In this document: one piece after another, positions 9,069 to 18,034 of the stretch | How the letters are laid out: the number at the start of each line of letters is the position of its first letter | Numbering within the stretch: position 1 is the stretch's first letter | DNA from: Mucilaginibacter sp. | GTDB taxonomy: Bacteria; Bacteroidota; Bacteroidia; Sphingobacteriales; Sphingobacteriaceae | Direction: 5' to 3' | DNA: 56,305 bases | NCBI GenBank assembly: GCA_028288315.1 | Contig: JAQBNY010000075.1 | Coordinates: 1-56,305, forward strand | Made by a program: the position numbers and the translations under genes | The notes under the pieces: model-generated | Database searches by the model: none | What the model saw: only the letters and a program-made list of their open reading frames with translations | Told to the model about the DNA's origin: nothing

Positions 9069-11399
9069 ATGAAAAGATACTTATACCTATTTATCCTTGC
9101 TTGCTTTGTAAATACCAATGCTCATGCGCAAAACAAACCACTAAAACTGTGGTATGATAAACCGGCATCCCAGTGGGAAGAGACATTGCCCTTAGGAAAT
9201 GGCCGTTTGGGTATGATGCCTGATGGGGGTATAAATGAAGAGCACATTGTGTTAAATGATATTACTCTTTGGTCTGGTGCGCCGCAAGATGCAAACAACT
9301 ACGAAGCCTATAAAAGTCTGCCCGAGATACGAAGACTCCTTGCCGAAGGAAAGAACGATGAAGCTCAGAAATTGGTTGATAAAAACTTCATTTGTAAAGG
9401 AATAGGATCTGGAGGGGTGCCCTTTGGCTGTTACCAGGTTTTGGGCGATCTGAATATTAAGTTCAATTACTCAAACACGGAGAAAGCAGGGAATCCTACC
9501 AACTACAAGCGGGAATTATCATTGGAAAACGCAATTGCCAACTGTACATATGTTGTTGATGGCGTTACTTATAAACGCGAATATTTTACCAGCTTTGGCA
9601 ATGATGTCAGTATCATTAAAATTTCAGCCGATAAACCCGGGCAATTAAATTTAAGTATTGCATTATCCCGCCCGGAAAAATCAGTAACTATTGAAAAGAA
9701 TGGCGAGCTTCAAATGTATGGTCAGCTAAGTAGTGGTACTGCAGATGGTGGAATGCAATATTTAACTAAATTAAAAACCCGGTTAAAAGGCGGCAGCTTA
9801 AGCCATGATGATAACAAGTTAGTTGTTAAAAATGCCACAGAGGTTATTATTTACATCTCAGCAGGTACAAATTTTAAAGGCGCAGATTTTAAGAAGAATG
9901 TAGATGTAGCACTTAACGCTGCTTTAGCAACCACTTACGCGCAGGAAAGGGTGCAACATATTTCTCAATATCAAAAGCTATTCAAGAGGGTGTCTGTAGC
10001 ATTAGGTGAGGATAATGCTGCTGAGGAACCAACTGATAAAAGGCTGATCAGTTTCCATAAAAACCCTAATGCCGATAAATTCCTGCCTATACTATTTTAT
10101 CAGTTTGGGCGATATTTAAGCATAAGCAGTACACGTGTAGGCTTATTACCGCCAAACTTGCAGGGCTTATGGGCTAATCAAATACAAACACCTTGGAACG
10201 GAGATTATCATTTGGATGTTAACGTTCAAATGAACCATTGGCCGGTTGAGGTATCTAATTTATCAGAACTCAATTTGCCCTTAGCTGAGCTGGTAAAGGG
10301 AATGGTAAAGCCAGGGGAACGTACGGCAAAAGCGTATTACAATGCCAATGGTTGGGTAGCGCACGTTATAACTAATGTATGGGGCTTTACAGAGCCAGGC
10401 GAAAGCGCCTCATGGGGTGTTACCAAATCCGGGTCGGGCTGGTTGTGTAATAATTTGTGGGAGCACTATGCATTTACCGAAGATAAAGAATACCTGCGCA
10501 ATATTTACCCAATCTTAAAGGGTTCTGCCCAGTTTTATAGCAGTATGCTTAATCATGATGACAAAACGGGCTGGCTGGTAACATCGCCGTCCTCATCGCC
10601 AGAAAATAGTTTTTATCTACCCAATGGAAAAACCGCCAGTATATGCGTTGGGCCCACTATTGATAATCAGATAATAAGGGAGCTGTTCAATAATGTAATA
10701 ACAGCTGCCAAGCTTTTAGGTAAAGACGAAGATTTAAGGAAAGATCTTACTGCTAAACTAAAACAATTGCCACCGGTAGGCCAGGTAAGTAAAGATGGCC
10801 GCCTGATGGAATGGCTGGAAGATTACAAAGAAACCGAGCCACAACACAGGCATATATCACATTTATACGGCTTATACCCGGCATCATTGATTACGCCGGA
10901 AGCTACCCCGGCATTGGCCGAGGCATGTAAGAAAACGCTTGAGGTTAGGGGAGACGATGGCCCAAGCTGGTCCATCGCATATAAATTATTGTTTTGGGCG
11001 CGCCTGCATGACGGCAATCGTGCTTACAAACTATTTACCGAGATAATGAAACCTACGCTTAAAACCAATATTAACTATGGAGCCGGCGGTGGTATTTATC
11101 CGAATTTATTATCGGCAGGGCCGCCATTTCAAATTGACGGTAATTTTGGTACCACTGCGGGTATTGCCGAAATGCTTATACAAAGCCATGCCGGTTTTAT
11201 TGAATTATTGCCTGCTTTGCCGGATAATTGGAAAGCAACAGGTGAAGTAAAAGGGATGAGAGCCAGGGGGAATTATACGGTAGATTTTAGCTGGAAAAAT
11301 GGGAAAGTGATTAATTGCCGGATAATTTCTTCCAACACTCGAAAAGTGAAGGTAAAGATCAATGGACAATTAAAAACCTTCAGTACTGTAAAATCATAA
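9069..11399 (+). CDS. GH95 alpha-L-fucosidase (or alpha-L-galactosidase), secreted
   Basis: A 776-residue glycoside hydrolase with a signal peptide (about residues 1-20, cut near AHA-Q). The N-terminal beta-sandwich begins with LWYDKPASQWEETLPLGNG, which is diagnostic for GH95. The alpha/alpha-barrel carries the conserved catalytic region: the Asn-rich NVQMNHWP at about 385-392, the proposed general acid Glu512 in TSPSSSPEN, and Asp690 in QIDGNFGT. The family inverts and removes terminal alpha-1,2-L-fucose, and some members prefer L-galactose. It probably works in the periplasm after SusCD import. It is followed after 19 bases by the GH-D enzyme. With the fuconate dehydratase upstream, fucose is the more likely product. 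Confidence 0.93.
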   Translation: MKRYLYLFILACFVNTNAHAQNKPLKLWYDKPASQWEETLPLGNGRLGMMPDGGINEEHIVLNDITLWSGAPQDANNYEAYKSLPEIRRLLAEGKNDEAQKLVDKNFICKGIGSGGVPFGCYQVLGDLNIKFNYSNTEKAGNPTNYKRELSLENAIANCTYVVDGVTYKREYFTSFGNDVSIIKISADKPGQLNLSIALSRPEKSVTIEKNGELQMYGQLSSGTADGGMQYLTKLKTRLKGGSLSHDDNKLVVKNATEVIIYISAGTNFKGADFKKNVDVALNAALATTYAQERVQHISQYQKLFKRVSVALGEDNAAEEPTDKRLISFHKNPNADKFLPILFYQFGRYLSISSTRVGLLPPNLQGLWANQIQTPWNGDYHLDVNVQMNHWPVEVSNLSELNLPLAELVKGMVKPGERTAKAYYNANGWVAHVITNVWGFTEPGESASWGVTKSGSGWLCNNLWEHYAFTEDKEYLRNIYPILKGSAQFYSSMLNHDDKTGWLVTSPSSSPENSFYLPNGKTASICVGPTIDNQIIRELFNNVITAAKLLGKDEDLRKDLTAKLKQLPPVGQVSKDGRLMEWLEDYKETEPQHRHISHLYGLYPASLITPEATPALAEACKKTLEVRGDDGPSWSIAYKLLFWARLHDGNRAYKLFTEIMKPTLKTNINYGAGGGIYPNLLSAGPPFQIDGNFGTTAGIAEMLIQSHAGFIELLPALPDNWKATGEVKGMRARGNYTVDFSWKNGKVINCRIISSNTRKVKVKINGQLKTFSTVKS

Positions 11400-11418
11400 A
11401 TTCTTAGTAGTTAAATAA

Positions 11419-13464
11419 ATGCTTAAAACTTATATCCGGTATTTAACCAGTATCTTGTTTCCGTTTGTTTTTGTATTTCAGGCCAATGCAGGTACTAAGC
11501 CATTAAATGGTGATGTTGTTAATATTCCTTTTGGGCAAAACGGAAGGATAGATTACAACTTAAAAACGGGGACATTCAACGTATCCAGGAATGGCCGCAG
11601 TATTTTTTTAAATATATACTCTTCAGCAAAGGTAAATACTGATACCATCACCTCAAAAGATTACCAGGTAAGAAAGTATAGCAAAGTTGTTATAAAAGAT
11701 GGCATTGGTAAAGGGTTTAAGCATACTGTGTTGTTAATAGCTAAAGGACTGCCGCAAATGAAACAGGTATTTTATACATATGCCGGGAAAGATTATTTTC
11801 TATCGGAGTTATCGCTTATCGGGACTTCGCTTAAAAGTAATTACATGTCGCCATTTACGGGGCAGTTAAGCTCAATTGCGGGTAAGGATGTTCGGTCATT
11901 ATTTGTGCCTTTTGATAACGATACTTTTATTAGTTATAATTCAAAGCCATTTACAGGTATAACAGGTATAAGCTCAGAAGTAGGAGCCGTTTTTTCAAAC
12001 CAAAGCAGGGCAGGTGTAGTAGCCGGTTCAGTAGAGCACGAAGTATGGAAGACAGGTGTGGATATAGAACCGCATTCGGTAGCAAACCAAATTGCAGTAT
12101 GGGGTGGATATACAGCCGAAGCGGTAACCCGCGACAAAATTGAACATGGCTCAATAAGCGGTAATGTAATTAAATCGCCTAAGATATTTGTTGGTTACTT
12201 TAGCGATTGGCGTATAGGCATGGAAGAATATGGCAAGATTAACAGGATTACCGAGCCTCCGTACATTTTTAACTGGACCAAACCTACTCCGGTAGGCTGG
12301 AACAGCTGGGGGGTGATACAAGGGAAACTATCTTATGATAAGGTCATAAAAACAGCCGATTTTTTTGCTGATAGTATCCCCGAATTCCGAACCGGTAATA
12401 CGGCTTATATTGATTTGGATTCGTATTGGGACAACCTTGTTTCAAATGGGGATTATAGCAAGCTTAAACAAGTTGCAGATTATTGTAAAGCTAAAGGACT
12501 TGAGCCTGGTGTTTACTGGGCGCCATTTACCGACTGGGGGCACGCCGGCGGGCCAAACAGGAATGTTGATGGCAGTAATTATAAGTTTGGCCAACTATGG
12601 ACTAAAACAGGTAACGGTTATCATGATCTTGATGGCGCAAGGGCAATAGATCCAACTCATCCCGGAACCAAACAGCGCATAACTTTTGTAATAGGCAAAC
12701 TTAAAGCTTGTGGTTTTAAAATGATCAAGATAGATTTTTTAGGGCATGCCGCTATTGAAAGTAACAAGTTCTATGATACCACGGTAACAACGGGTATGCA
12801 GGCTTACAGAAAGGGGATGGAGTACCTAATAGATCAGCTTGGCGGTCAAATGTTGGTATACGCTGCTATATCACCCAGTTTGGCAACAGGCAGGTACGTA
12901 CATATGAGACGTATTGCCTGTGATGCTTTTAAGACAATAGATCATACACAATATACGCTGAATAGTGTAAGCTACGGCTGGTGGCAATCTAATTTATATA
13001 ATTACATTGATGCCGACCACGTGGTTTTTGCTGATGAAACAATGGGAGCCAACCGGGCCCGTCTGTTATCGGCATTAGTTACCGGCACATGGATATCCGG
13101 TGATGACTTTACAATAAACGGCCAATGGTCTGCCCGTATAAAAAAGTTCTTCCAGGATGCTGAATTAATTGCGCTGGTAAAAAATGGGAAAGCATTCAGG
13201 CCCCTTGAAGGAAATACAGGTACCGGCGCATCGGAGGTATTTACTAAAAAGATAGGCAACAATTTTTATGTAGCTGTTGTCAATTATTCCAAAGACAAGA
13301 AAGCATTTTTTATGCCATCCCAACGTTTAGGTATTGATGTATCAAAAATTATTCAAGTGAAAGAGTTATTGCAGGGCAATACAATTGAGTTGAAAAATGG
13401 TATAAGGCTAATGCTTAACGGCGTGGATGCAGCTTTATACAAGTGCACATTAAATAATCAATAA
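11419..13464 (+). CDS. Clan GH-D (GH27/GH36-like) alpha-galactosidase-family glycosidase, secreted
   Basis: A 681-residue protein with a signal peptide (residues 1 to about 25). The first 270 residues look like a beta-sandwich. A TIM barrel then starts at PTPVGWNSWG, the classic entry strand of alpha-galactosidases. The nucleophile is Asp439 in MIKIDFLGH and the likely acid/base is Asp502 in RRIACDAF. Met/Trp-rich loops and a C-terminal beta domain follow. Expected activity is release of terminal alpha-galactose or a related sugar; alpha-N-acetylgalactosaminidase or beta-L-arabinopyranosidase activity is also known in this clan. It is the last gene of the locus and ends 32 bases from a convergent gene, without an obvious terminator between them. 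Confidence 0.85.
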   Translation: MLKTYIRYLTSILFPFVFVFQANAGTKPLNGDVVNIPFGQNGRIDYNLKTGTFNVSRNGRSIFLNIYSSAKVNTDTITSKDYQVRKYSKVVIKDGIGKGFKHTVLLIAKGLPQMKQVFYTYAGKDYFLSELSLIGTSLKSNYMSPFTGQLSSIAGKDVRSLFVPFDNDTFISYNSKPFTGITGISSEVGAVFSNQSRAGVVAGSVEHEVWKTGVDIEPHSVANQIAVWGGYTAEAVTRDKIEHGSISGNVIKSPKIFVGYFSDWRIGMEEYGKINRITEPPYIFNWTKPTPVGWNSWGVIQGKLSYDKVIKTADFFADSIPEFRTGNTAYIDLDSYWDNLVSNGDYSKLKQVADYCKAKGLEPGVYWAPFTDWGHAGGPNRNVDGSNYKFGQLWTKTGNGYHDLDGARAIDPTHPGTKQRITFVIGKLKACGFKMIKIDFLGHAAIESNKFYDTTVTTGMQAYRKGMEYLIDQLGGQMLVYAAISPSLATGRYVHMRRIACDAFKTIDHTQYTLNSVSYGWWQSNLYNYIDADHVVFADETMGANRARLLSALVTGTWISGDDFTINGQWSARIKKFFQDAELIALVKNGKAFRPLEGNTGTGASEVFTKKIGNNFYVAVVNYSKDKKAFFMPSQRLGIDVSKIIQVKELLQGNTIELKNGIRLMLNGVDAALYKCTLNNQ

Positions 13465-13496
13465 TGTGTAAAAATGATCCGTGCAAGGAGTGCATC

Positions 13497-14519
13497 CTAA
13501 AAATAACATTTGTTAGATGTAGGGTATTCCTTACTTCTGTTAAGGTAGATGCCTATTGATATTTCATGCGAACCGTAGCTGTAATTAGCTATTGGAGCTA
13601 ATGAGTAATCAAATGCGTAGCCTATCCTTAACTTTTCTGTCGCAAAAAATTCTATTAGCCCAACAAAAGCACTTGACTTTTGAAGACCACTTTGCAAATT
13701 AGGCTTACCATACAAAGAGACCGCTGTACGGTAGGTTCCGCCTACCCATATTCTTTCATTTAAGAGCATAAACACGTTCAGATCTAAGCTGGTGGGCCCA
13801 CCCCGGTCATCTTTTATCAAAAAGGATGGTCTTATTTTAACCTCATCATTAAGTGTGTATAGCGCTCCTGCAGTAAAATAAAAATGCGGCACGGGCACTG
13901 GCACCTGTATAGATTTGTCTTGTTTCTTGGCTAATATATGGGCAACCAGGTTGTCTGCAGAAAAACCGACGAAAAACCGTTCACTTGTGTATAAAGCTCC
14001 TGCTCTGGCATCTGGAAGAATGGTACTTTGATAACCTGGAGGAATATAACTATCATCGCCTTGTACAGGATTAAGCTTTGTACCGTCAAGCCCGTTTTGA
14101 ATAAAACCTGCCCCTAAACCAAAAGCTAATCTACTATTTTCGTTAGAACCCATTTGTAAACGATACGCATAATTACCATAAACCGCCAAAGCACTTTGAG
14201 CACCAATAATATCCCGTGACAGTAAAAGGCCAAGGCCTACTTTATTATCATTCACGGCGCCGTCCAAAGCTAAGGACGAGGTTTGTGGAGCGCCTTGAAG
14301 CCCTGTCCATTGTGAGCGATAAAAAGCATTTAAATAGAGATCTTGCTTATAACCCGCGTAAGCAGGATTTATATATAAGCCGTTAAAAACATATTGGCTA
14401 AACTGCGCATCCTGCTGTGCATTGGCAATAAAACCTATAAACAACAAAAAAGTAGTAAGCCAACAGGCTTTTATGTTAATAAATTGTAACACTCTTTTTT
14501 GATCTTTTAACTTTTCCAC
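13497..14519 (-). CDS. PorP/SprF-family outer-membrane protein linked to type IX secretion
   Basis: A 340-residue protein with a signal peptide ending near IANAQQ, then the family signature QDAQFSQYVFNGLYINPAYAG. This and the later AVYGNYAYRLQMG segment are diagnostic of PorP/SprF. The rest has the alternating pattern of a small outer-membrane beta-barrel. Family members help type IX cargo reach or attach to the cell surface, and specific copies are commonly encoded next to the adhesin-like cargo they serve. Here the gene is last in a four-gene leftward operon and lies 18 bases after a CHU_C protein, its likely partner. Confidence 0.93.
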   Translation of the reverse strand: MEKLKDQKRVLQFINIKACWLTTFLLFIGFIANAQQDAQFSQYVFNGLYINPAYAGYKQDLYLNAFYRSQWTGLQGAPQTSSLALDGAVNDNKVGLGLLLSRDIIGAQSALAVYGNYAYRLQMGSNENSRLAFGLGAGFIQNGLDGTKLNPVQGDDSYIPPGYQSTILPDARAGALYTSERFFVGFSADNLVAHILAKKQDKSIQVPVPVPHFYFTAGALYTLNDEVKIRPSFLIKDDRGGPTSLDLNVFMLLNERIWVGGTYRTAVSLYGKPNLQSGLQKSSAFVGLIEFFATEKLRIGYAFDYSLAPIANYSYGSHEISIGIYLNRSKEYPTSNKCYF

Positions 14520-14537
14520 TTTTAATCCTTTTCAATC

Positions 14538-15515
14538 TTAACTTCGCTTTGACCTTAGTAGGGTTATATACCCTTTATATGTATCCCAGTTACCTTTATG
14601 GCTTTTTACTTTAAGTAAATAGAAGTATGTACCTTCGTTCAATCCCTCACCAGTCCATTCGTTGTTATAGTTTGTTTTCTGATACACGCTATTTCCCCAG
14701 CGATTGATAATTATAATTTCATTACTTGCATAATTGGCTAAATCCGGTATCACAAATGTGTCGTTTTTACCATCACCGTTAGGCGTAAAAACATTCGGAA
14801 CACGTAAACCCTTTATCACTTTTGTATCAGAGGAGGTGTTATTAGCGGGGTTAGGATCAGTTTCAAACGCATGTACCATTGCAGTATTTGTTACAGGCCC
14901 ATCATCTGTTGCTTTAACAAGCAGGTTTAACTTAGCAGTAGCATTCAAGTCAACATGGTCAATCTTCCAGGTAAGTACCCTACTGGTAATGTCATAATTA
15001 GCGCTACCTGCAGATGCACTCTTTACCGAAATGTATTCAAGATTATCGGGCAAGGCATCATTTACCTGCACCTTAGTTGCTCTAATTGGACCTTTGTTTG
15101 CAACAGTTAACAAATATTCAAATGGTTCCCCTACCTGCACATCCCTGCTTTCTGACTGTTTGGTAATCATCATATCTGTAATTAGGTCTAACACATGTAC
15201 CTCAATTGCAGTTGAAGGATCTGACGAGCAGGCTTCCGCATTTAAAGCACGTACCGTATATATACCTCCCTGAGTAATAGTATAAGCCGGGTATATGGCC
15301 CCGGGTATGGGCTGGCCATCTTTATACCACTGGTAACCCGCAGCCGTGATTGATGTATTTGCATGTATGGTAATAGACTCACCACGGATAATAGATAACA
15401 CCTTGGTTTGTCCTAAAGCGCCACACGGAAACAGGATTAAGCATGTTATTGTAAAAAACAATAACATGCTTAAATAACAGTTAGTATATGCCTGTCCTGT
15501 GTCGCTTAATCTCAT
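14538..15515 (-). CDS. Secreted DUF11-type protein with gliding-motility C-terminal (CHU_C) domain
   Basis: A 325-residue protein. A hydrophobic segment near residues 15-35 serves as a signal peptide. Residues 40-110 hold an Ig-like fold (GYQWYKDGQPIPGA). Residues 115-230 form a DUF11 repeat (LTVANKGPIRATKVQVNDALPDN). The C-terminal 90 residues start NVFTPNGDGKNDTF and contain INRWGNSVYQ and GTYFYLLKV, which is the classic CHU_C/gliding-motility-associated domain. This domain directs export through the type IX system. The neighbouring PorP/SprF gene fits this. Its job is probably surface adhesion or matrix binding. Confidence 0.9.
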   Translation of the reverse strand: MRLSDTGQAYTNCYLSMLLFFTITCLILFPCGALGQTKVLSIIRGESITIHANTSITAAGYQWYKDGQPIPGAIYPAYTITQGGIYTVRALNAEACSSDPSTAIEVHVLDLITDMMITKQSESRDVQVGEPFEYLLTVANKGPIRATKVQVNDALPDNLEYISVKSASAGSANYDITSRVLTWKIDHVDLNATAKLNLLVKATDDGPVTNTAMVHAFETDPNPANNTSSDTKVIKGLRVPNVFTPNGDGKNDTFVIPDLANYASNEIIIINRWGNSVYQKTNYNNEWTGEGLNEGTYFYLLKVKSHKGNWDTYKGYITLLRSKRS

Positions 15516-15541
15516 TTACATAACCATTATATACAAACCAT

Positions 15542-16237
15542 TTAATTAATGGTTATAGTAGGTGTAGGCAGCGCAATTACTGCTATGGCTTTATTAGCAG
15601 ATGTTTTTGTACAGCTTGTATTGAAGACATAGTTAACTTTAACAGCAAAATTAACTGTAGCTGTAGCTGTTGATTCACTTACTGTATAAGTAGCTAAGGT
15701 AGCGCTAGGAATATCTATACCATCTCTTGTCCATTGGTAGTTATATTGAAAATTCCCATCCAATCCTGTTATTGTTAATGGAGTTGTACTTTGATTGCTT
15801 GCGCAGACATTAGATTGGCCGGCAATTACTGGTGCTAAAGGAGGAAGAACAAACACAGTAATAGGGTTTGATATTGTAGAACAAGTGTTACTATTTATCT
15901 CTTCAACAGTATAAGTGTAATAGCCCGCCGCTGAAGGTGTTTCTGAGTAAGTAGTGTTAGCCCCTGCAGCACCGGGACCTAAAACCACCACCATGGTACC
16001 GGAACTATTTTTTTTCCTCCATACATAGGTAGAAGTGGCATTCGGCGTGGTGGCTGATAAGCTAATGGTACCACCTGCACATATAATCTTACCTACTGCA
16101 CCAGCGGTAGCAGGTGCAGCTGTAGCCGGATAGGCATCGCTGGGGGTATCGAAAGCTTGTGCCGAAGCCTTGAGGCTGATAAATGTTAACATCAAAACAA
16201 TAATTGATGCTTGTAATAAGATAAACGTTTTTTTCAT
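15542..16237 (-). CDS. Secreted Ig-like domain protein
   Basis: A 231-residue protein with a signal peptide (about residues 1-27, cut after ASAQA) and at least two Ig-like modules. One contains YVWRKKNSSGTMVV, and the next contains YNYQWTRDGIDIPSATLATYTV. Both follow the W-x-R/K-x-x pattern seen in Bacteroidota cell-surface Ig repeats. It has no CHU_C domain, so how it is anchored is unclear. Its start codon overlaps the stop of the upstream gene in an ATGA, so the two are translationally coupled. It is probably secreted or associated with the CHU_C protein encoded 26 bases downstream. Confidence 0.75.
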   Translation of the reverse strand: MKKTFILLQASIIVLMLTFISLKASAQAFDTPSDAYPATAAPATAGAVGKIICAGGTISLSATTPNATSTYVWRKKNSSGTMVVVLGPGAAGANTTYSETPSAAGYYTYTVEEINSNTCSTISNPITVFVLPPLAPVIAGQSNVCASNQSTTPLTITGLDGNFQYNYQWTRDGIDIPSATLATYTVSESTATATVNFAVKVNYVFNTSCTKTSANKAIAVIALPTPTITIN

Positions 16238-16698
16238 GAGATCAAAATTTTAAATTGTGATGGGTTTTTTATAAAGGTGTAATGAATAGCTTTGGGAGGA
16301 TAGCGGGATAAGTTGCCATTTAGTACCTGGTTATTTGCCATGTCAATGGTTTCCCACCAGTAAGTACCAGATGAAGTTACTGTGATAGAAGGCAAAGTTG
16401 AACCTGTGCTCCAGAGATAATTGGACTGGCCAGGGTCGGCAGTTAATAACTTGCTGGCTGCGTCGCAAACCGGAACAGGTGTGTGAGACCCGCAAACAGT
16501 CGGAATATATTGAAGTGAAGATGTATTATTTGTTTGCTCTGTATTTAAATTATAGTTTTTTTGATGCCCTGCTGTTTTGTTTATTCCCAGCGCTATAAAA
16601 AAAATACAGCTTATTGATAAAATTAAAATGATACAGACTTGCCGTTGATTGGGTAAAAAATCATAATAGGATATTATACCATAATTTTTCTTGTTCAT
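16234..16698 (-). CDS. Small secreted or anchored protein, possibly a truncated surface protein
   Basis: A 154-residue protein with a long N-terminal hydrophobic segment (about residues 20-38) preceded by a charged stretch, so it may be anchored rather than cleaved. Residues 70-130 contain SNYLWSTGSTLPSITVTSSGTYWWE, a motif typical of the Ig-like domain found in large Bacteroidota surface proteins. After QVLNGNLSRYPP the protein ends within 25 residues. In the larger relatives I would expect a long domain to follow the NGN/NGD motif, so this may be a truncated copy. It overlaps the next gene by 4 bases. Confidence 0.55.
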   Translation of the reverse strand: MNKKNYGIISYYDFLPNQRQVCIILILSISCIFFIALGINKTAGHQKNYNLNTEQTNNTSSLQYIPTVCGSHTPVPVCDAASKLLTADPGQSNYLWSTGSTLPSITVTSSGTYWWETIDMANNQVLNGNLSRYPPKAIHYTFIKNPSQFKILIS

Positions 16699-17080
16699 AC
16701 AGATTATCGCAGTAGTAATAATCTCTTTTACGGAAGCATTGCACTAATAGTTTAATTTATTTATTGATTTTGCTATTTAACATCCAATAAAATAACCATA
16801 CTCTATAATTATTCCTATAGGTTGTATTTTAAATGTTTGAGAAATAATATAATATCTTTTTTCAGGGTTATTATTAAGTGAAAACTTGAATTTTTATAGT
16901 ATCCATACCGGATAGTTTCACAACACTAAATGCGGCTATTGTATGAGTTCTGAAAACCCATCCATAATAAATTGATATATTACCTGTTTGGTTAAGAGCC
17001 TGAATGGGGGACAGAAAAAGTCGTTGCCTAAAAGGAGATGTACATAAGGCTGGCGCAAGAATATTGTGAAATTATTACCG
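16699..17080. other. Intergenic region without a recognised gene
   Basis: This 382-bp AT-rich stretch should contain the promoter of the leftward T9SS-associated operon. I see no TAnnTTTG box in either direction near the 16698 start. A short inverted repeat TATCC-ATACC-GGATA lies at 16900-16914 and a CCTATAGG palindrome at about 16815. A stretch at 16985-17060 is richer in G and C than its surroundings and could be a gene remnant, but I recognise no protein in it. No tRNA or other known RNA was seen. Confidence 0.4.
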
Positions 17081-17473
17081 CTAAGCTACCATCCTATAAG
17101 CTAAAATATCTATTTGCTTAAGAATGCTTTCTAATTGAAAATTAAAATCAAATAGTGAACATGTTCCTTGTTCATAATCAGATATTAATTGTTTTAGTTT
17201 TTGTTCAATTTCTTGTTTTATATATACTGTTTCAATGGGGCTAAAGGGAGTATATCTGTTTGTACTATAATAATCCATAGATATAACAGTAGCTTCAAGT
17301 TCAGATTCTATTTGAAGAATTTTTAATAAAGCATTTCTATATGAATATATAGGATCAACCTCTTTTAAATTTACTATAGGTACGTTTATTTTACTATTCT
17401 TTTTAAGGCTAAGTAAAATTGATGTTATATACGAAATTCCTAAAATAGCAATTGATAAAATAACGAGATACAT
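17081..17473 (-). CDS. Small membrane-anchored protein of unknown function
   Basis: A 130-residue protein that starts with one strongly hydrophobic segment (about residues 2-24), then a Lys-rich turn, then a mostly helical soluble part. The soluble part includes ALLKILQIESELEATVI and IKQEIEQKLKQLISDYEQ, which look amphipathic and could form a coiled coil. I do not recognise a family. The topology suggests an inner-membrane anchor with a cytoplasmic helical domain, or the reverse. It lies alone between the T9SS-linked operon and the exopolysaccharide cluster, facing away from the latter. Real coding is likely but not certain. Confidence 0.5.
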   Translation of the reverse strand: MYLVILSIAILGISYITSILLSLKKNSKINVPIVNLKEVDPIYSYRNALLKILQIESELEATVISMDYYSTNRYTPFSPIETVYIKQEIEQKLKQLISDYEQGTCSLFDFNFQLESILKQIDILAYRMVA

Positions 17474-18034
17474 AATAATTTTATTCGGCTATAGATAATT
17501 TTATTATCTTATTACGAATAAAATTAAATTTTGTTGTGAAAAAGTTACTTAATATAACTTCTTTTTTAAGTACTCCAATTGGATTAAGAATTCTTTATTG
17601 AGGCTTTTTTAATAGATAGCCTGATACTATAAAAACAAGTTAATTGTGGTAACTAAATAAGTATTAACTGTATGCAATTATATAAACCTCTAATCATAAA
17701 CCTTCTATAGCTTAATTAAGGCAGGCCAGTTTACCAAAGCCAATATTATACTTAAAAAGCTGTAGCAAGAGTAGCCTTAATCAAATGTTTACTCTTTCTG
17801 AAAAATAAACCAGTTGCAGTGATATAAAAATGCAGGGTGGCTGAAACCACATAATTTTTTTATAAATAGAGCTTATTTATACACATTATTTACAGATTAT
17901 GTAAACTTTTTTATAACTGGTTTACACTATTAGTATAATTGGATGGGATTTTTTACAGTTTAATATCCATATATGAAAAATATATTTATTTGGAGGCCAA
18001 TTAAATATATTTGTTATAACCAATTTAAACTATA
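17474..18034 (+). promoter_or_regulatory. Long non-coding region upstream of the exopolysaccharide cluster
   Basis: This 561-bp AT-rich gap holds the likely promoter and leader of the cluster. Visible structure: an 8-bp inverted repeat ATTAAGGC (17715-17722) with GCCTTAAT (17774-17781); a GTGG-CTGAAA-CCAC hairpin (17837-17850) followed by a T-run (17854-17860), weakly terminator-like; an inverted repeat TTTACA-GATTA-TGTAAA (17889-17905) with another TTTACAC at 17921; and a TATATTTG box (18006-18013) that fits the Bacteroidota -7 consensus but lacks a well-spaced -33 TTG. No ORF or tRNA was recognised. Confidence 0.45.
17889..17905. promoter_or_regulatory. Inverted repeat TTTACA-N5-TGTAAA upstream of the export genes
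   Basis: A perfect 6-bp inverted repeat (17889-17894 and 17900-17905), about 130 bases before the first cluster gene. A related TTTACAC occurs at 17921-17927, and similar motifs occur before the pectate-lyase-like gene and before the HTH gene. It is a candidate operator; the motif is AT-rich and could arise by chance. Confidence 0.35.
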
